Positions 41,861-55,400 of a DNA stretch of 64,000 nt are shown here, in pieces; positions within the stretch are counted from its first letter, which is position 1, and each line of letters opens with the position of its first letter. The notes beneath the pieces were generated by a model that saw only the letters and a program-made list of their open reading frames with translations, was not told the origin of the DNA and ran no database searches. The DNA is taken from contig CM045731.1 of the NCBI GenBank assembly GCA_024760905.1, positions 19,535,001 to 19,599,000 on the forward strand. Reading direction: 5' to 3'. This DNA is from Plotosus lineatus (taxonomy: Eukaryota; Chordata; Actinopteri; Siluriformes; Plotosidae). Made by a program: the position numbers and the translations under genes.

Positions 41861-43439
41861 ACACAGATATGAAAAAGTATCTGAACCTTTTGGACTTTTT
41901 CACATTTCAGCATAAAATCACCATCAAATGTGATCTGATCTTTGTCAAAATCACACACATGAAAAAACAGTCTGCATCACCCAGTCTCCATCACACTGAA
42001 ATCACCCAAACATTTATAGGTTTTCATATTTTAATGAGGGTAGCATGCAAACGCCCCCCCGGCAGCAATAACTTCAACCAGACGCTTCCTGTAGCTGCAT
42101 ATCAGTCTGGCACATCGATCAGGACTAATCTTGGCCCATTCTTCTTTACAAAATTGCTGTAGTTCAGTCAGATTCCTGGGATGTCTGGCATGAATCGCTG
42201 TCTTGAGGTCATGCCACAGCATCTCAATGGGGTTCAAGTCTGGACTTTGACTTGCCCACTCCAGAACGTGTATTTTGTTCTTCTGAAACCATTCTGAAGT
42301 TGATTTACTTCTGTGTTTTGGATCATTGTCTTGTTGCAGCATCCATCCTCTTTTTAGCTTCAACTGTCTGACAGACAGCCTCAAGTTTTCCTGCAAAACA
42401 TCCTGATAAACTTTTGAATTCATTTTTCCATTAATGATTGCAAGTTGTCCACGCCCCGAGACAGCAAAACAGCCCCAAACCATGATGCACCCTCCACCAT
42501 GCTTCATGGTGGGGATGAGGTGTGGATGTTGGTGAGCTGTTCCATTTTTCCTCCACACATGACGTTGTGTGTTCCTCCCAAACAATTCAACTTTGGTTTC
42601 ATCAGTCCACAAAATATTTTGCCAAAACTTCTGTGGAGCGTCCAAGTGCGTTTTTGCGAACATTAAACGAGCAACAATGTTTTTTTTAGACAGCAGTGGC
42701 TTCCTCCTTGAACACCATTCTTGGCCATTGTTTTACATATAGTTGATGTGTGCACAGAGATATTGGACTGTGCCAGTGATTTCTGTAAGTCTTTAGCAGA
42801 CACTCTAGGGTTTTTTTTTTTTTACCTCTCTGAGTATTCTGCGCTGAACTCTTGCTGTCATCTTTGGTGGACGGCCACTCCTTGGGAGAGAAACAACAGT
42901 GCCAAACTCTCTCCATTTGTAGACAACTTCTCTGACTGTCGATTGATGAACATCCAGACTTTTAGAGATGGTTTTGTATCCTTTCCCAGCTTTATACAAA
43001 TCAACAACTCTTGATCGCAGGTCTTCAGACATCTCTTTTGAGCAAGCCATGGTGCACATCAGACAATGCTTCTCATCAAGACAATTCTTACCAGGTGTGT
43101 ATTTTATAGTGGGCAGGGCAGCTTTAAGCCACTCATCAGTGATTGGGCACACACCTGACTTAAATTGTTTGGTAAAAATTGGTTTCAATTACTCTTTAAG
43201 TCTCCTTAGGCAGAGGGTTCAGTTACTTATTCCTCCCCCTTCTGTCATTGTTTGCATGCTACCCTTATTAAAATATGAAAACCAATAAATGTTTAGGTGG
43301 TTTTAGTTAAAGCAGACACTGTTTTTTCATGTGTGTAGTTTTGACAAAGATCAGATCCCATTTGATGGTGATTTTATGCAGAAATGTGAGAAATTCCAAA
43401 AGGTTCAGATACTTTTTCATACCTGTGTGTGTGTGTGTG

Positions 43440-43484
<45 letters not shown>

Positions 43485-46400
43485 GGCAGTGGTGGTCTAG
43501 TGGACAGGGCGCAAGATCGCTGATCCTAAGGTTGGGGGTTCAAGTCCCCACAAAGGTCGTCACTGTGCCCCCAGTGCAGCTAACTGGGCTATCAAAGGCG
43601 GGCCAAGTCTCTCACTGTCTATGGTGAGAGGTTCATGTAAAAGAACCATTGCTGACTTTACTAAAGAGTAGCTGCAAAGCCGTCAGCGTGTTTCTGTCCC
43701 TTGCTAAAAAGGGCTGTGACAGGAAGGGCATCCGGCATAAAAACCTATGCCAAATCAAATGTGCGAATCAGATGATTCGCTGTGGCGACTCCCGAGAAAA
43801 GGGTAAAAGCTGAAAGGAAGAAAAAGATATATGTGTGTGTATGTGTGTGTGAGAGACGCTCCACCGAATGTAGGCGCTTGTCGCAAGTGGCGTATGGTGC
43901 TTGTTAGACAAAACGCGATTTATCCGGACTTCCGATCTTTCAAGTGAGCAAGTGCGCGTTGAATACTTGTTTAGTACTCAACCGTTACTTGCACACTTAA
44001 AAGATTGGAAGTCTGGATATATATACAGTCGCCCCCCAACTTACGAAATTAATCCGTTCCAGAGCCCTTTTCGTATTGCGGGGATTTCGTAAGTAGGGGT
44101 CGTATCTTACATGTTAAACGCTTAATTCGTTCCAAGGCTCCAGTCTTGGGACTGGATTAACCCCATAATCCCCTTAAAAATGACAAAAGTGCACCAATTT
44201 TGTATGAAATAAGAAAAAATAAAATTTGTATGAAAAAAAAAAAAAAAGCGTCTGGAGGAAGACTGGGGAGAAGGAAATGCCAAAATGCCTGAAGTCCAGT
44301 GTCAAGTACCCACAGTCAGTGATGATCTGGGGTGCCAAGTCAGCTACTGGTGTTGGTCCACTGTGTTTTATCAAGGGCAGGGTCAATGCAGCTAGCTATC
44401 AGGAGATTTTGGAGCACTTCATGCTTCCATCTGCTGAAAAGCTTTATGGAGATGACAATTTCATTTTTCAGCACGACCTGGCACCTGCTCACAGTGCCAA
44501 AACCACTGGTAAATGGTTTACTGACCATGGTATTACTGTGCTCAATTGACCTGCCAACTCTCCTGACCTGAACCCCATATAGAATCTGTGGGATATTGTG
44601 AAGAGAAAGTTGAGAGACACCAGACCCAACACTGTGGATGAGCTTAAGGCCGTTATCGAAGCATCCTGGGCCTCCAGAACACCTCAGCAGTGCCACAGGC
44701 TGATTGCTTCCATGCCACGCCGCATTGAAGCAGTCATTTCTGCAAAAGGATTCCCAACCAAGTATTGAGTGCATAACTGAACATAATTATTTTTAGGTTG
44801 ACTTTTTTTTTTGTATTAAAAACACTTTTTTATTGGTCGGATGAAATATGCTAATTTTTTGAGATAGGGATTTTTGGTTTTCATGAGCTGTATGCTAAAA
44901 ATTATCAGTATTAAACCAATAAAAGACCTGAAATATTTCAGTTGGGGTGCAATGAATCTAAAATATATGAAAAAGTTAAATTTTTATCAGTACATTACAG
45001 CAAATAATGAACTTTATCACAATATGCTAATTTTTTTGAGAAGGACTAGTATATACATGTATACACATACATACACACGTGTGTATATATATATATACAA
45101 AATTATAGCAAAATTTTGATTTCTGAGCTCTGTTGGGGACATGGCTTTTCCGGGCCGATTAGTCTTGTATTTTTCCATGCTTTGAGCATGTCTTATTCAG
45201 TGCTTCGCAATTATTTTCTGCAATGCCCCCTATAGAAGAAAACAAACAAACAAACCACCCCCCCAAGCGCACTGCACGCGACTATAAATAGTATTTACTG
45301 CACTTCGTATTGTTTGCTCGGTGCTTTTCCCCTACACCACAGGGAACACGATGAAAGCGCCAATGCCACCTGCTGTAGAGTGTGAGCAATTACACTTAAT
45401 TCTCATACAGTATGGCAAAAAAAAGCATGTTCCTCAGGGTCATTAACCCCCCCAGCATCACACCGTGTCCCCCACTCTTTTTGAGAAGTATTGGCCATGT
45501 GGGAGCTCACCACAAGCCTTTTCTCGCTGCCATTCGTAGCATGCACAAAATTCTCCTTCTCTGTTGCGCACCACTTCATGCCTGCCCATGTGACATCATC
45601 GCCACAGTCGATGATCAGAGGGTTAGTTGACTTATTGTTTATTATGGTTTTATTATTAATGTTAACATACATGTAATATTATTATTATGAAATATTTATT
45701 TTTTTTTACATGTTTATGTTTAATACATTAAGTCAAATATATGTGTTTGTGTCAGGTTATACGAGTTTGGGAGGAGTTTGGAACGGATTAATTGTTTTTT
45801 TCTATTATTTCCTATGAGAATTTTTGTTTTATCTAAAGAACATTTTGACTTACGAGCTTTCCCTCGGAACGGATTAATTTTGCAAGTCAAGGTACCACTG
45901 TATGTAAAAGGGTGTGTGTACACAGTTTCCTAGTGCATTATTTATTTGGGGGGGTTGGGAGGACTCTGGCCAGAGTGTCAGCTTTGTCTCCATGACAACT
46001 TAACATAGCACAACTTAAAAGGTTTATAACTGGTGCCTGAAGAGAAGGAACAGTGATAACACTGGCATCTTTTTTGAAAATGTAAAACATTTTCAAGTGT
46101 GAATGCTCAGACTGGCAGGGAAAAAAAAATCATTTTTAATTAAAAAGGTATGGTACAGCGCGTCTAGTTTCTCTACACATCCACCTACATTAGTATGTGG
46201 CCTTTACTCACTGGGCATACTGGAAAAAAATATAAATAAACAAACACAGTGGACACTTACTCTTAATAATGAATCCACAAACAGGAAAATGATTTAATAA
46301 GATAAAACAAAACCATGCTGTGACTTCAGGACGTGCGGCAAGTAACATGCATGCTGTTTGCTAGCAAGAAAAATGGTGGACAGAGCATGCAAACTATTCC

Positions 46401-49400
46401 TGTGTGTATTTCCATAGACAAATTCTGAGATCTAGCATTGAACATATGGATCATTTTGATCCATCAAAAGCCTGTGATGGCCAAGACTTGCTAAGGATCG
46501 AACACTGCTGCTGAATTACGAGAGCTGGAATATGATCAGAACAAACTTCATGAGCCTTACCGTTCTTTCAGGTCAATGTTGCTTTAAAACACAAGGAGGA
46601 AATACAAAAATACATAAGTTTTAAATAAAAATACATTTTTGCTTCTTGTTGAATATATCAGTGATGTGCAGGTCAATGTTCTACAAACAACAGAACACTT
46701 AAAATAAGAAAAGTTAAGAGAAAGATGGGATGCCATCTGCGGCGCTGTACCTTTGGACTGGTTTTCGAGCAGGAGAGGTGAGATGAGTGTGTTGAAACAG
46801 TCTTCCTTGGACTACCACTCCTTGAGATGGCGCCGAACTCATAATTAAATAATTGGTTCTGTTGGGTAGTGGGGAAATCGCCATCGCGTGCGGGGCTTCA
46901 CTGGGAAGGAGACGAGTAACAGATGAATAAGTTTGGGATTGTATGATTAACACAGTGTTCATCAAATGAACTTCTCAAAAACTTTCATTGTCTGAACATT
47001 ACTCCTGGAGGACACAGAAAAGCATCTGAAGAGTAAAGAGAAGACAACGAGGCCCTGAAGCTGGAACTCATTTTATATTGTAAACATTTATTTGTAAATA
47101 TTCTAATATTTGGCAGTAATGCTGATTTGTCATAAAAGTTCCCTCTTTTCAGTCCCGACAAGATTGCGTGCTTTTTCTTGTAATTGTTGTGGTCAAAAAT
47201 TCCAGTGCATGCAGTAATTTTTTTACCATTTACTCTAGTTAAACTGTAGAATTAAGTGAAAATTTTAAAAACCGTTGCATACATGTTTACATCTTGCCGT
47301 CTTTCAAAGCACAAACAAGAAAGTGATGTATGTGACATATGACATATACTCACTGATTACACATCACACATCGACTGCTATGATTTGTGAACCTTGTGGT
47401 ACAATACAGGGTGGCCCCAAAGAACTCAAAGTCCAATAGGTGTGTGGGTGTCTGTGTGTGTGTTTTGACAGCAAAAGATAATCAAATTACGGCTCCTGAG
47501 TGGCACATCGACAAGGCGCGTGACTAACCTGCAGATCACAAGTTTGAATCCGGGTTGATGCCACAGCCATCCAGGACTGGGAGTCTATGCGAGCTAACTG
47601 GCCGAGCTCTCACAGGAGGGTGAGATGGCATATAGTCACTTTCCTGTCACTCAAGAACGCCAGCCAATCATGTGTGTCTGTGTAATCATTTGTATGTGGG
47701 GGGGAAGGCAGCGCTTTCCCTGAGTGTGTTAGACCGCTCCCTAATATGCATGCGCAGCTGTTCAAAAAGAGCCAGGTGGCTAGCATTGCAGCTTACGGAG
47801 GGGATGAGTGCATGCTTTTGCCTCTCTCTAGTTGCTGGTGGGCGTGTAATAGGGAGGGCAATACCTGATGGGTGGGAATTGGACATGACTAAATTAGGGA
47901 GAAAAATTGGGGTTTAAAAACAAACAAAATATTTTTTAAATAATAATTTGCAAGGCCTATCACCAGAATACACTTTTAACCTTCATCTGAAATACATCAA
48001 ACAAACAGAACCGCTTCTCAAACTAAATATGGAAGTAATGAAACTCCAATAAACTAAATATGGCAGTAAAAAAAAAACTCCAAATCACATAAAATGCTCC
48101 CTTTAACTTAGATTCACAACATTTAACCCTGACTGTGCCAGCAACATTGCCTTTGTCAAGGAGGCTATGCTTTACCCTCAGTTTGTGATCGTTAGCAGGA
48201 TTACACAAAATATTCTCTGAAGATTCTCATATTTCTACTGGAGGTGAGGCATTAGACACCGAAGCCTCTGTTAGATTTTGGAGTTGATCTGGGTCTAGAA
48301 TTTTTTAAAGAATTATTTAACAGAGTGAGATAGGAAACATTGTTGGACGTGTCATATTAGAGCAGGCTCCGCAGGGGGTGCTATGTACGTTCATTTGCTA
48401 AGCCACTTAATCCTAATTAGCGTGGCAGGGAGACTAGCTTCCATCTCAGCCTACTCCTGACAAGGGAGGGGTACACCCTGGATGGCCACCAGGCCATTGC
48501 AAGGCTGTGCTATGTACATTTACGGCATTTTTGGCAGGTGCCCTTATTTAGAGGTGGGGCCGGTGGCGTAGTGGTTAGGGTGCTGCACTCATGATCGGGG
48601 AGTTGTGAGTTCGAATCCCACTGAGACCCTCACTGTGCTAAGACCCCTGGGCAAGGTCTCAACCACAAGTGTGCCTCTGTTCACCCAGCAGTATAAATGG
48701 GAAAAATATACTGGGAAGGTAACCTGCGATGGACTAGTGTCCCATCCAGAGGGAGTTGAACTCCTGGTCGCTTCACGCTATGGAAACCGGGGATAAGCAC
48801 CGGCCTGTTGAGCCACGAGGCTTGGGTGTAAAAACCCAAACCCCTTATTTAGAGGGACATATTTTTATTTCATTTACACAACTGAGCAGATGAGGATTAA
48901 GGGCTTTCTCAAGAACCCAGCAGAGGCAAATCGATTGGTACTGGGGCTTGTACCACTTAAATGTCTTAACCAGTGACCCACTCTTTACTTCGATTAGCAA
49001 GACATATTTAGATCGTAAAAGACTTGAAAGGCTAAACCTGTTCCAATTCAGAAAAAAACCCAGTGTTCCAGCCAAGCATTTTATGCAGCAAAAGGAAAAG
49101 AGTATGCTGTTACTTCAATAGGCAAAGCCAACAACTCATTCATTAATAAGTTGGGAAAAAACAAAAAAAAAAAAAAAAAAAAACCACATTACATACATTC
49201 TTAAAACAATATTGATCCTGTACTTCACCAGCATCCTTAATTACAGTTCTGTACTGACAAAGCCCTTAAAACAACATTCCAATACACATGAAGCTGATAC
49301 CTGGGCTTGCCAGTTCCCATTCTGTTCAGGGACTTGAAATGATTTGGCCGTCGTTCGTACGTCTTCATAGGCTCCATGAGGTCGAAGTGCCTCAGAGGGG

Positions 49401-52400
49401 GTGGCTGCTGAAAGAGATCGAAGAAAGAGCATCAGTGTGTGTAAGTGAAAAAAAGAATACGCTACATAGCAGACAACAGCGTTGCCATGTTGTCACCTTC
49501 TCACAGCTTTATTGTAAAACCCTGGTTTTCCCAACTGTCTTTTTTTGGCTTAGCAGACCATGTTTCTTTTTCAGCTTCTGTCTGTCTTCCTTTCGGCTTT
49601 TTCCCTTTTACTCGGGAGTCGCCACAGCGAATCATCTGATTCGCATGTTTGATTTGGCAGAGGTTTTTATGTCGGATGCCCTTCCTGTCACAACCCTTTT
49701 CTAGCAAGAGACAGAAACACGCTGACGACTTTGCAGCCTATTCTTTACGAAAGTCAGCAATGGTTCTTTTACATGCCTCTCACCATAGACAGTGAGAGAC
49801 ATGGCCCGCCTTTGATAACCCAGTTCACTGCACTGGGGGGGGGGGACAGTGACAACCTTGTGGAGAGTAGGACTTGAACCCCTAACCTTTGGATCAGCGA
49901 TCCAGCGCCCTATACCTCCACTGCCCCCATGTTTCCTTTTCAGCTTACAGTGATGAAATTCAGGCTATGCAAGAGAGTTTGTATAAATTAAGTCAATAAA
50001 AGTATCTATTACTCAAGGTTTTCGTGCCCAGGATCAGACAAGCGATTATGCTTTTTGATCAATTTAATGACGACAGGACAACCTCATTGTCTATCGTCCA
50101 AAACAATGCACAAAAGTAGAATTTAAAAGAAAAAAAACCCAGGTATTTACTATAAAGGTTAAATAATATACAGATGCTCTCCAGCTTACAAACGAGTTAG
50201 GTTCCGGATGGCCGTTCGTTAGATGAATTTGTTTGTAAGTCGTTTCAGGGCATTCTTTAGAGGGGAATGCATGTTTAAACCTTGTCTAAGTAACCTATTC
50301 GAGTTTGTACTGTACACAATCTCTCTCTCTCTCTCTCTCTAATAATCTGTACATTATCAATATCATCATGTCCTGTGTTTAAACTCCTCGTTCATCTAAA
50401 GCATAGCACAGCAGATCTGATCAGATTTACAGAGAGTTTCACTCTTATCCAGTTCATTATAACACTGGAGTCAATTTGTTTCTTCTTTGAAAGTTTTGGC
50501 ACGAGTTCAAAAATGTATGATTCTGCTTCTCTTCCGTGACCTCCGTCTGGTGTAAAGTCTGGTGTCAGCCACAGCCATCTGGCGGAGCCTAGTATGAAGT
50601 GTACCTCAGGATAATGTTTATTCATATTCCATACTTATGCAGTGGGCCCTTGACTATTCGCGGTTTTGCACTCACGGTTTGAGTATTCGCAGACTGCCAA
50701 GCAACTGACACGTTACTCAAATTCAGCCAATGGCTGTCCTCCGTCCTGCTGATTGGTTGAGATGATGTAATACCACTTTTTCCTCATTCATGCACAAGTT
50801 GTCCATGAGCCACTTTTTTGTGTTTTAATTACCAGTTAAGCTCTGATGCCATTCAAACGCTGTGCGTCTTCTCTGGCTAAGCGCTAGAAAAGGTAATGAC
50901 GTTGGATGTCTCTTCTGAAGAAATAAGACTTTCTCCTGAAGAAACAAGTTTCCTCTGAACTGTTGTATTAAAGTCTTTTCCAATTATTATTCCAGTACAG
51001 TATCCAAGTTAATGTTTGTTCGTGAAATTTTATGTTCTGTAGCATGTTTAACAATCAATACCAAAAGGATAAACTTTATTACACTTCATGTCTTTTTACA
51101 TTGAACTTGGAGTGACGTCTTGGAGTCATTTTGATTTGCTGTTTTGTTTGTTCAGGTTTTGCACTATGTTCATCTATGACCGGTCAACCCTCCTACAGCT
51201 ATGACATCGGAGTCTTCTGAAATTTAGTAAATTCCTATCCTGAGCTAATATGCTATGGTAGCTCAATGCTAGCCGCACCCCGGTTAACAATAAGCCCAGG
51301 CAGAGTTTTCAGAGTCTCCGGTGCTTGGTTAGAAGTGGAAGATTAGCACTTCCAGTCATACTGCTTGAAAATGTTCAATCCCTGCGAAACAAGAGGGACG
51401 AGCTTCATGCTCAGATTGCAGCGCAGAGGGCTCTACAGGACTGCTCCATGCTGTGTTTCTGTGAAACATGGCTTGAAGAGAGTATACCCGACGAGGCGAT
51501 TGCACCAGCTGGCTACATGGCCTTCATCCCTTGCAATCCCAAGCGCCGGAGTCGTCGTTTGGCCCTTTCCCGCCTGGGCGCGGCTAGCATTGAGTTACCA
51601 TAGCATATTAGCTCAGGATAGGAAGGTGCTAAACTTCAGAAGACTCCGATGTCATAGCTGTAGTAGGGTCGACTGGTCATAGATGAGCATAATGCAAAAC
51701 ATGAACAAACAAAACAATAAATTAAAACGAACAAAGAAACACTGTGACTAGGGGGCAGTGGTGGTCTAGTGGTATAGGGCGCTGGATCGCTGAGCCAAAG
51801 GTTGGGGGTTCGAGTCCCACTCTCCACAAGGTTGTCACTGTCCCCCCAGTACAGCTAAATGGGTTATCAAAGGCGGGCCATGTCTCTCACTGTCTATGGT
51901 GAGAGGCATGTAAAAAAACCATTGCTGACTTTCGTAAAGAGTAGGCTGCAAAATCGTCAGCATATTTCTGTCCCTTGCTAAAAGGGTTGTGACAGGAAGG
52001 GCATCCAACGTAAAAACCTCTGCCAAATCGAACGTGCGAATCAGAGGATTCGCTGTGGTGACTCCTGAGTAAAAGGGAAAAAGCTGAAAGGAAGACAGAC
52101 AGAAAGAAATAATATGACTCAGAACTCCACGTCTTTGCCCTCTAGGCAGCGCCATCTTGGAGACGTTACTCCAAGTACACTGTAAAAGGACATGAAGCGT
52201 AATGAAGTTTATCCTTTTGGTATCGTTTGTTAAACATGCTACAGAACATATTTCTATAGATTTTATTCCATTTCTATTTCTACCTGTTCAATTTCATTTC
52301 GCTTTTGATCTTGGACAGCCCTGTTTGTATCTCCAGATGTTCGTAAGTTGGGGAGTGTCTGTACGAACAAACAGAACAATATGACAACACAGATGTCGTC

Positions 52401-55400
52401 TCACCTGCCAAACAAATTTGCTATTTAATCCTCTAATCTGTGCCTCAAATACCATTAACCATCTTCAAAAGATAAAGGAAGTGAATCTTCGACAGATGTA
52501 CGGGCAACCAGAAACTACTATACATCTCCCTCACGAAAATGAGCTGGAGATGTATATATGAACCCAATATAAGCCACAAATGAAAACTCGGATCAATACC
52601 ACATCATATAGCCTGAGAACTATGTCCGATGACTCCATCTCAAAAAAACAAGTTCCTCAGCAATGCTATGCCTTCATTTCATCAAAGCTGCAAAGGCTGC
52701 ACATTGCCTTAGGCACCGCTTGCCTAAGTGTGTGCCACATCCCAGGCGTGTGTGCAATTACTGATGGAGATAACACTTTCTCCCACTAATCAGTCAATGC
52801 TTGAGAGTGCAGGAACCATGACGAAGTCCAACCTTAGACATGCAGTGATGTCCTGGAAGAACATCAACTGATTCAACTGATTCATTGCCGCCTTGCGCAT
52901 CCTGCTTGTGTCTATGCCGCCATTATTAAAATCCTGATGAAATAGAAGATGCTCCTCTACAAACTGCTAAAAAAACCCCAACTGGGACAAACCACCTACT
53001 GACAAATTGCTATTCCTGGGAATTTCCAGCACTAGAGTTGATAACAATACCAACACCTGGCTAAACAACTAGTTCACACCACACAGCCGTGTTGAAGAAA
53101 ACAAACACTCAATGAATAACCCTGCTAGAACTTTGCACAGTGTTTGGTCTCCTGATCTCAAACACAAAGTTGCTTACCTGGATATACATACTGTAGACTG
53201 TTGGGCTGAACACAGGATGGTCTGCGCATGGTATGAACTGCATGGCCACATTCCCACCCAAAAACGACTCAAGTAGGTTCTACCACACCTCAAGACTTCA
53301 AAACTATACTCAAGGTCAAATGGAAATTTCAGGTTGCCAGTGCATTAAAACTTCCAGGCATTGACCCTGACAACCTTGAGTATCTCTAGAACAATCTCAA
53401 GTCTTCCCGATATAACATTTCCAAGGAAATCATCTGGCTACGAGCCAAGAGGCACCATGACTGCAGGGATGAGAACATCACCTGTTGGAATTAACATATT
53501 AACGCTCTTTCACATTATTGGATAAATTATCATGACAGTAATACCCGATGTGAAGGCAGACCTCCAGGCCTGAAAAATCAGTGGAAACAAGCCTTTTTCA
53601 GAGGGCCCAAGACTGGTTTCTGAACCAGTCACATGGCACAGGCCCAATCAATGGGACATATGAAAACATACCTTGTGAAGTGGGACACTGCAAAAGGGAA
53701 AGAATACTTCAACAGTCCGAAAACAGCATGCTGCATTTGACAAATTGATTCTTGAAGACATTACACAAGCTGAGATCAAGGGGCATCGAAAAATGATCAG
53801 CAAAGAGCCAACACCAGGTTTGGAGCGCATTCCCGAAGGCATCTTGGAAGTAGCAGGTCCTTGACAAGCATAACTTGTTGGCTTCCTACACAAACTTGTG
53901 CTGATTTTCTGGAAACTATTACTTGAGAATGGCAGGTTCCTAAAAAGGCATGCATGACCAATGTGTAGTTCAAAAAGAAATATAAACTACCACTGCATAC
54001 CATGATTTTCCCAAATCATTATGATCAGAATGTGACCTTGGGATGCCTCATTCATACCAAGGCAGAGTGTAAAAACGTAGATGGTGTTCCAAGCTGGACA
54101 TCTGTCCAATGGTGAAACCACCACGAGGGATTTCACATAATCTTAGTGGATTTCATTAAAGCTCTTCACGCCAAGAGAATTCCAACAAAGACAGTAAACA
54201 TTATTTTGCAACTTTCCTTAGAGGTCTCATCTGGTGTAAGGCAAAGTTACATACTGGTTCCCGCACTGTTCATTGGTCAATTCTTCATTCTGCACCACAA
54301 TAACAAATTCATGGAGCCCTCTGGGTTTGACATGGAGTGCAACCTTGACAGTGAATTGTTTAAACTTGGGCACCTGAAAACCAGTTCATCGAAGACAATT
54401 TCCTTGCCACACAGTGACAAAACTGCAGAATCGCTTCAGAATGTAGCAGCTGCCCTAAAGAGGACTGCAATGACTGAGGTTTTACCATCAGAAAATTAAA
54501 CAATGAAGTGTTACACTACCTATGTGATAATCCTCCACCTATCACAACAGTAAGCCCCTTGTCTATTCACGGTTTTGCACTCACGGCTTGAATATTCGCG
54601 GACTGCTGAGCAACTCGCACGTGATTCAAATTCAGCCAATGGCTGTCCTCCTTCCTGCTGATTGGTTGAGATGATGTAACGCCCCTTTTTCCTCATTCGC
54701 GCACAAGTTGTCAATGAGGTTTTTTTTAGTATGTTTTAATTACCAGTTAAGCTCTATGATGCCACTCAAATGCCAGCTAAGCACCAGAAAATGGTAATGA
54801 TGTTGGATGTCTCTTCTGAATAACTAAGACTTTCTCCTGAACAAACAGTTTCCTCTGAAGTGCCTGAAGAGGAATAATCATCTGAACTGTTGTAAAGCAC
54901 TGTAGTATTAAAGTCTTTCAATTATTATTCCAGAACAGTACCCAAGTTAGTGTTCAGAATGCTTGTTTGATTTTATTTACTGTATCATGTTTATCATTTT
55001 GTTTTGTTTATCCAATTTATTACACTTCATGTTTTTTGTTATGGTCTGTGTTTTTGGGGGACTTTGATTTTGGCGGCTGTGCCTCTAACGCTTTTCTCTC
55101 CGCTCTAGCTGAGGGGCGTGGCTGAGCTGCTCGGGTGGCTAACACCTGAATTCAGTCCTCTCATCTACTCCCAATAAACACAAGCACGTTCACCTCTGCG
55201 TCAGGGGATTAACTCACATCACATCACGCCCCTGATGGTAATATGAAAAACAGCACGTGATTGGCCAGTGGCTCCCGAGCTGACAAATCACAACTGCTAT
55301 TCCTTCGCAAACATGATGCAATGCACTTCATTCGTTTTGGGCACACGAGTGTAGAATCCACTTTTACAGCATTCGCTTTGCTCCAAATTAACACACATGT

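Larger units (their letters stand above)
51034..52246. repeat. Large inverted repeat around a LINE endonuclease fragment
   Basis: The left arm (about 51034-51290) and right arm (about 51590-52246) are inverse copies: ATGTTCTGTAGCATGTTTAA matches TTAAACATGCTACAGAACAT, CCAAAAGGATAAACTTTATT matches AATGAAGTTTATCCTTTTGG, and GACATCGGAGTCTTCTGAAA matches CTTCAGAAGACTCCGATGTC. A SINE-1 (51751-52107) splits the right arm, so the palindrome predates the SINE. Net arm length is about 250 bp. Confidence 0.82.

Noticed and set aside
43483..43560. Possible tRNA genes at SINE heads (also near 47491, 48555, 51751 and 59387)
   Set aside because: A and B boxes are present, but the sequences do not fold as full tRNAs and continue into SINE bodies found in several copies.
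45403..45672. A 90-codon minus-strand ORF considered as the missing SENP6 exon
   Set aside because: It has no similarity to the expected SENP6 segment, and no splice sites in the required phases were found.
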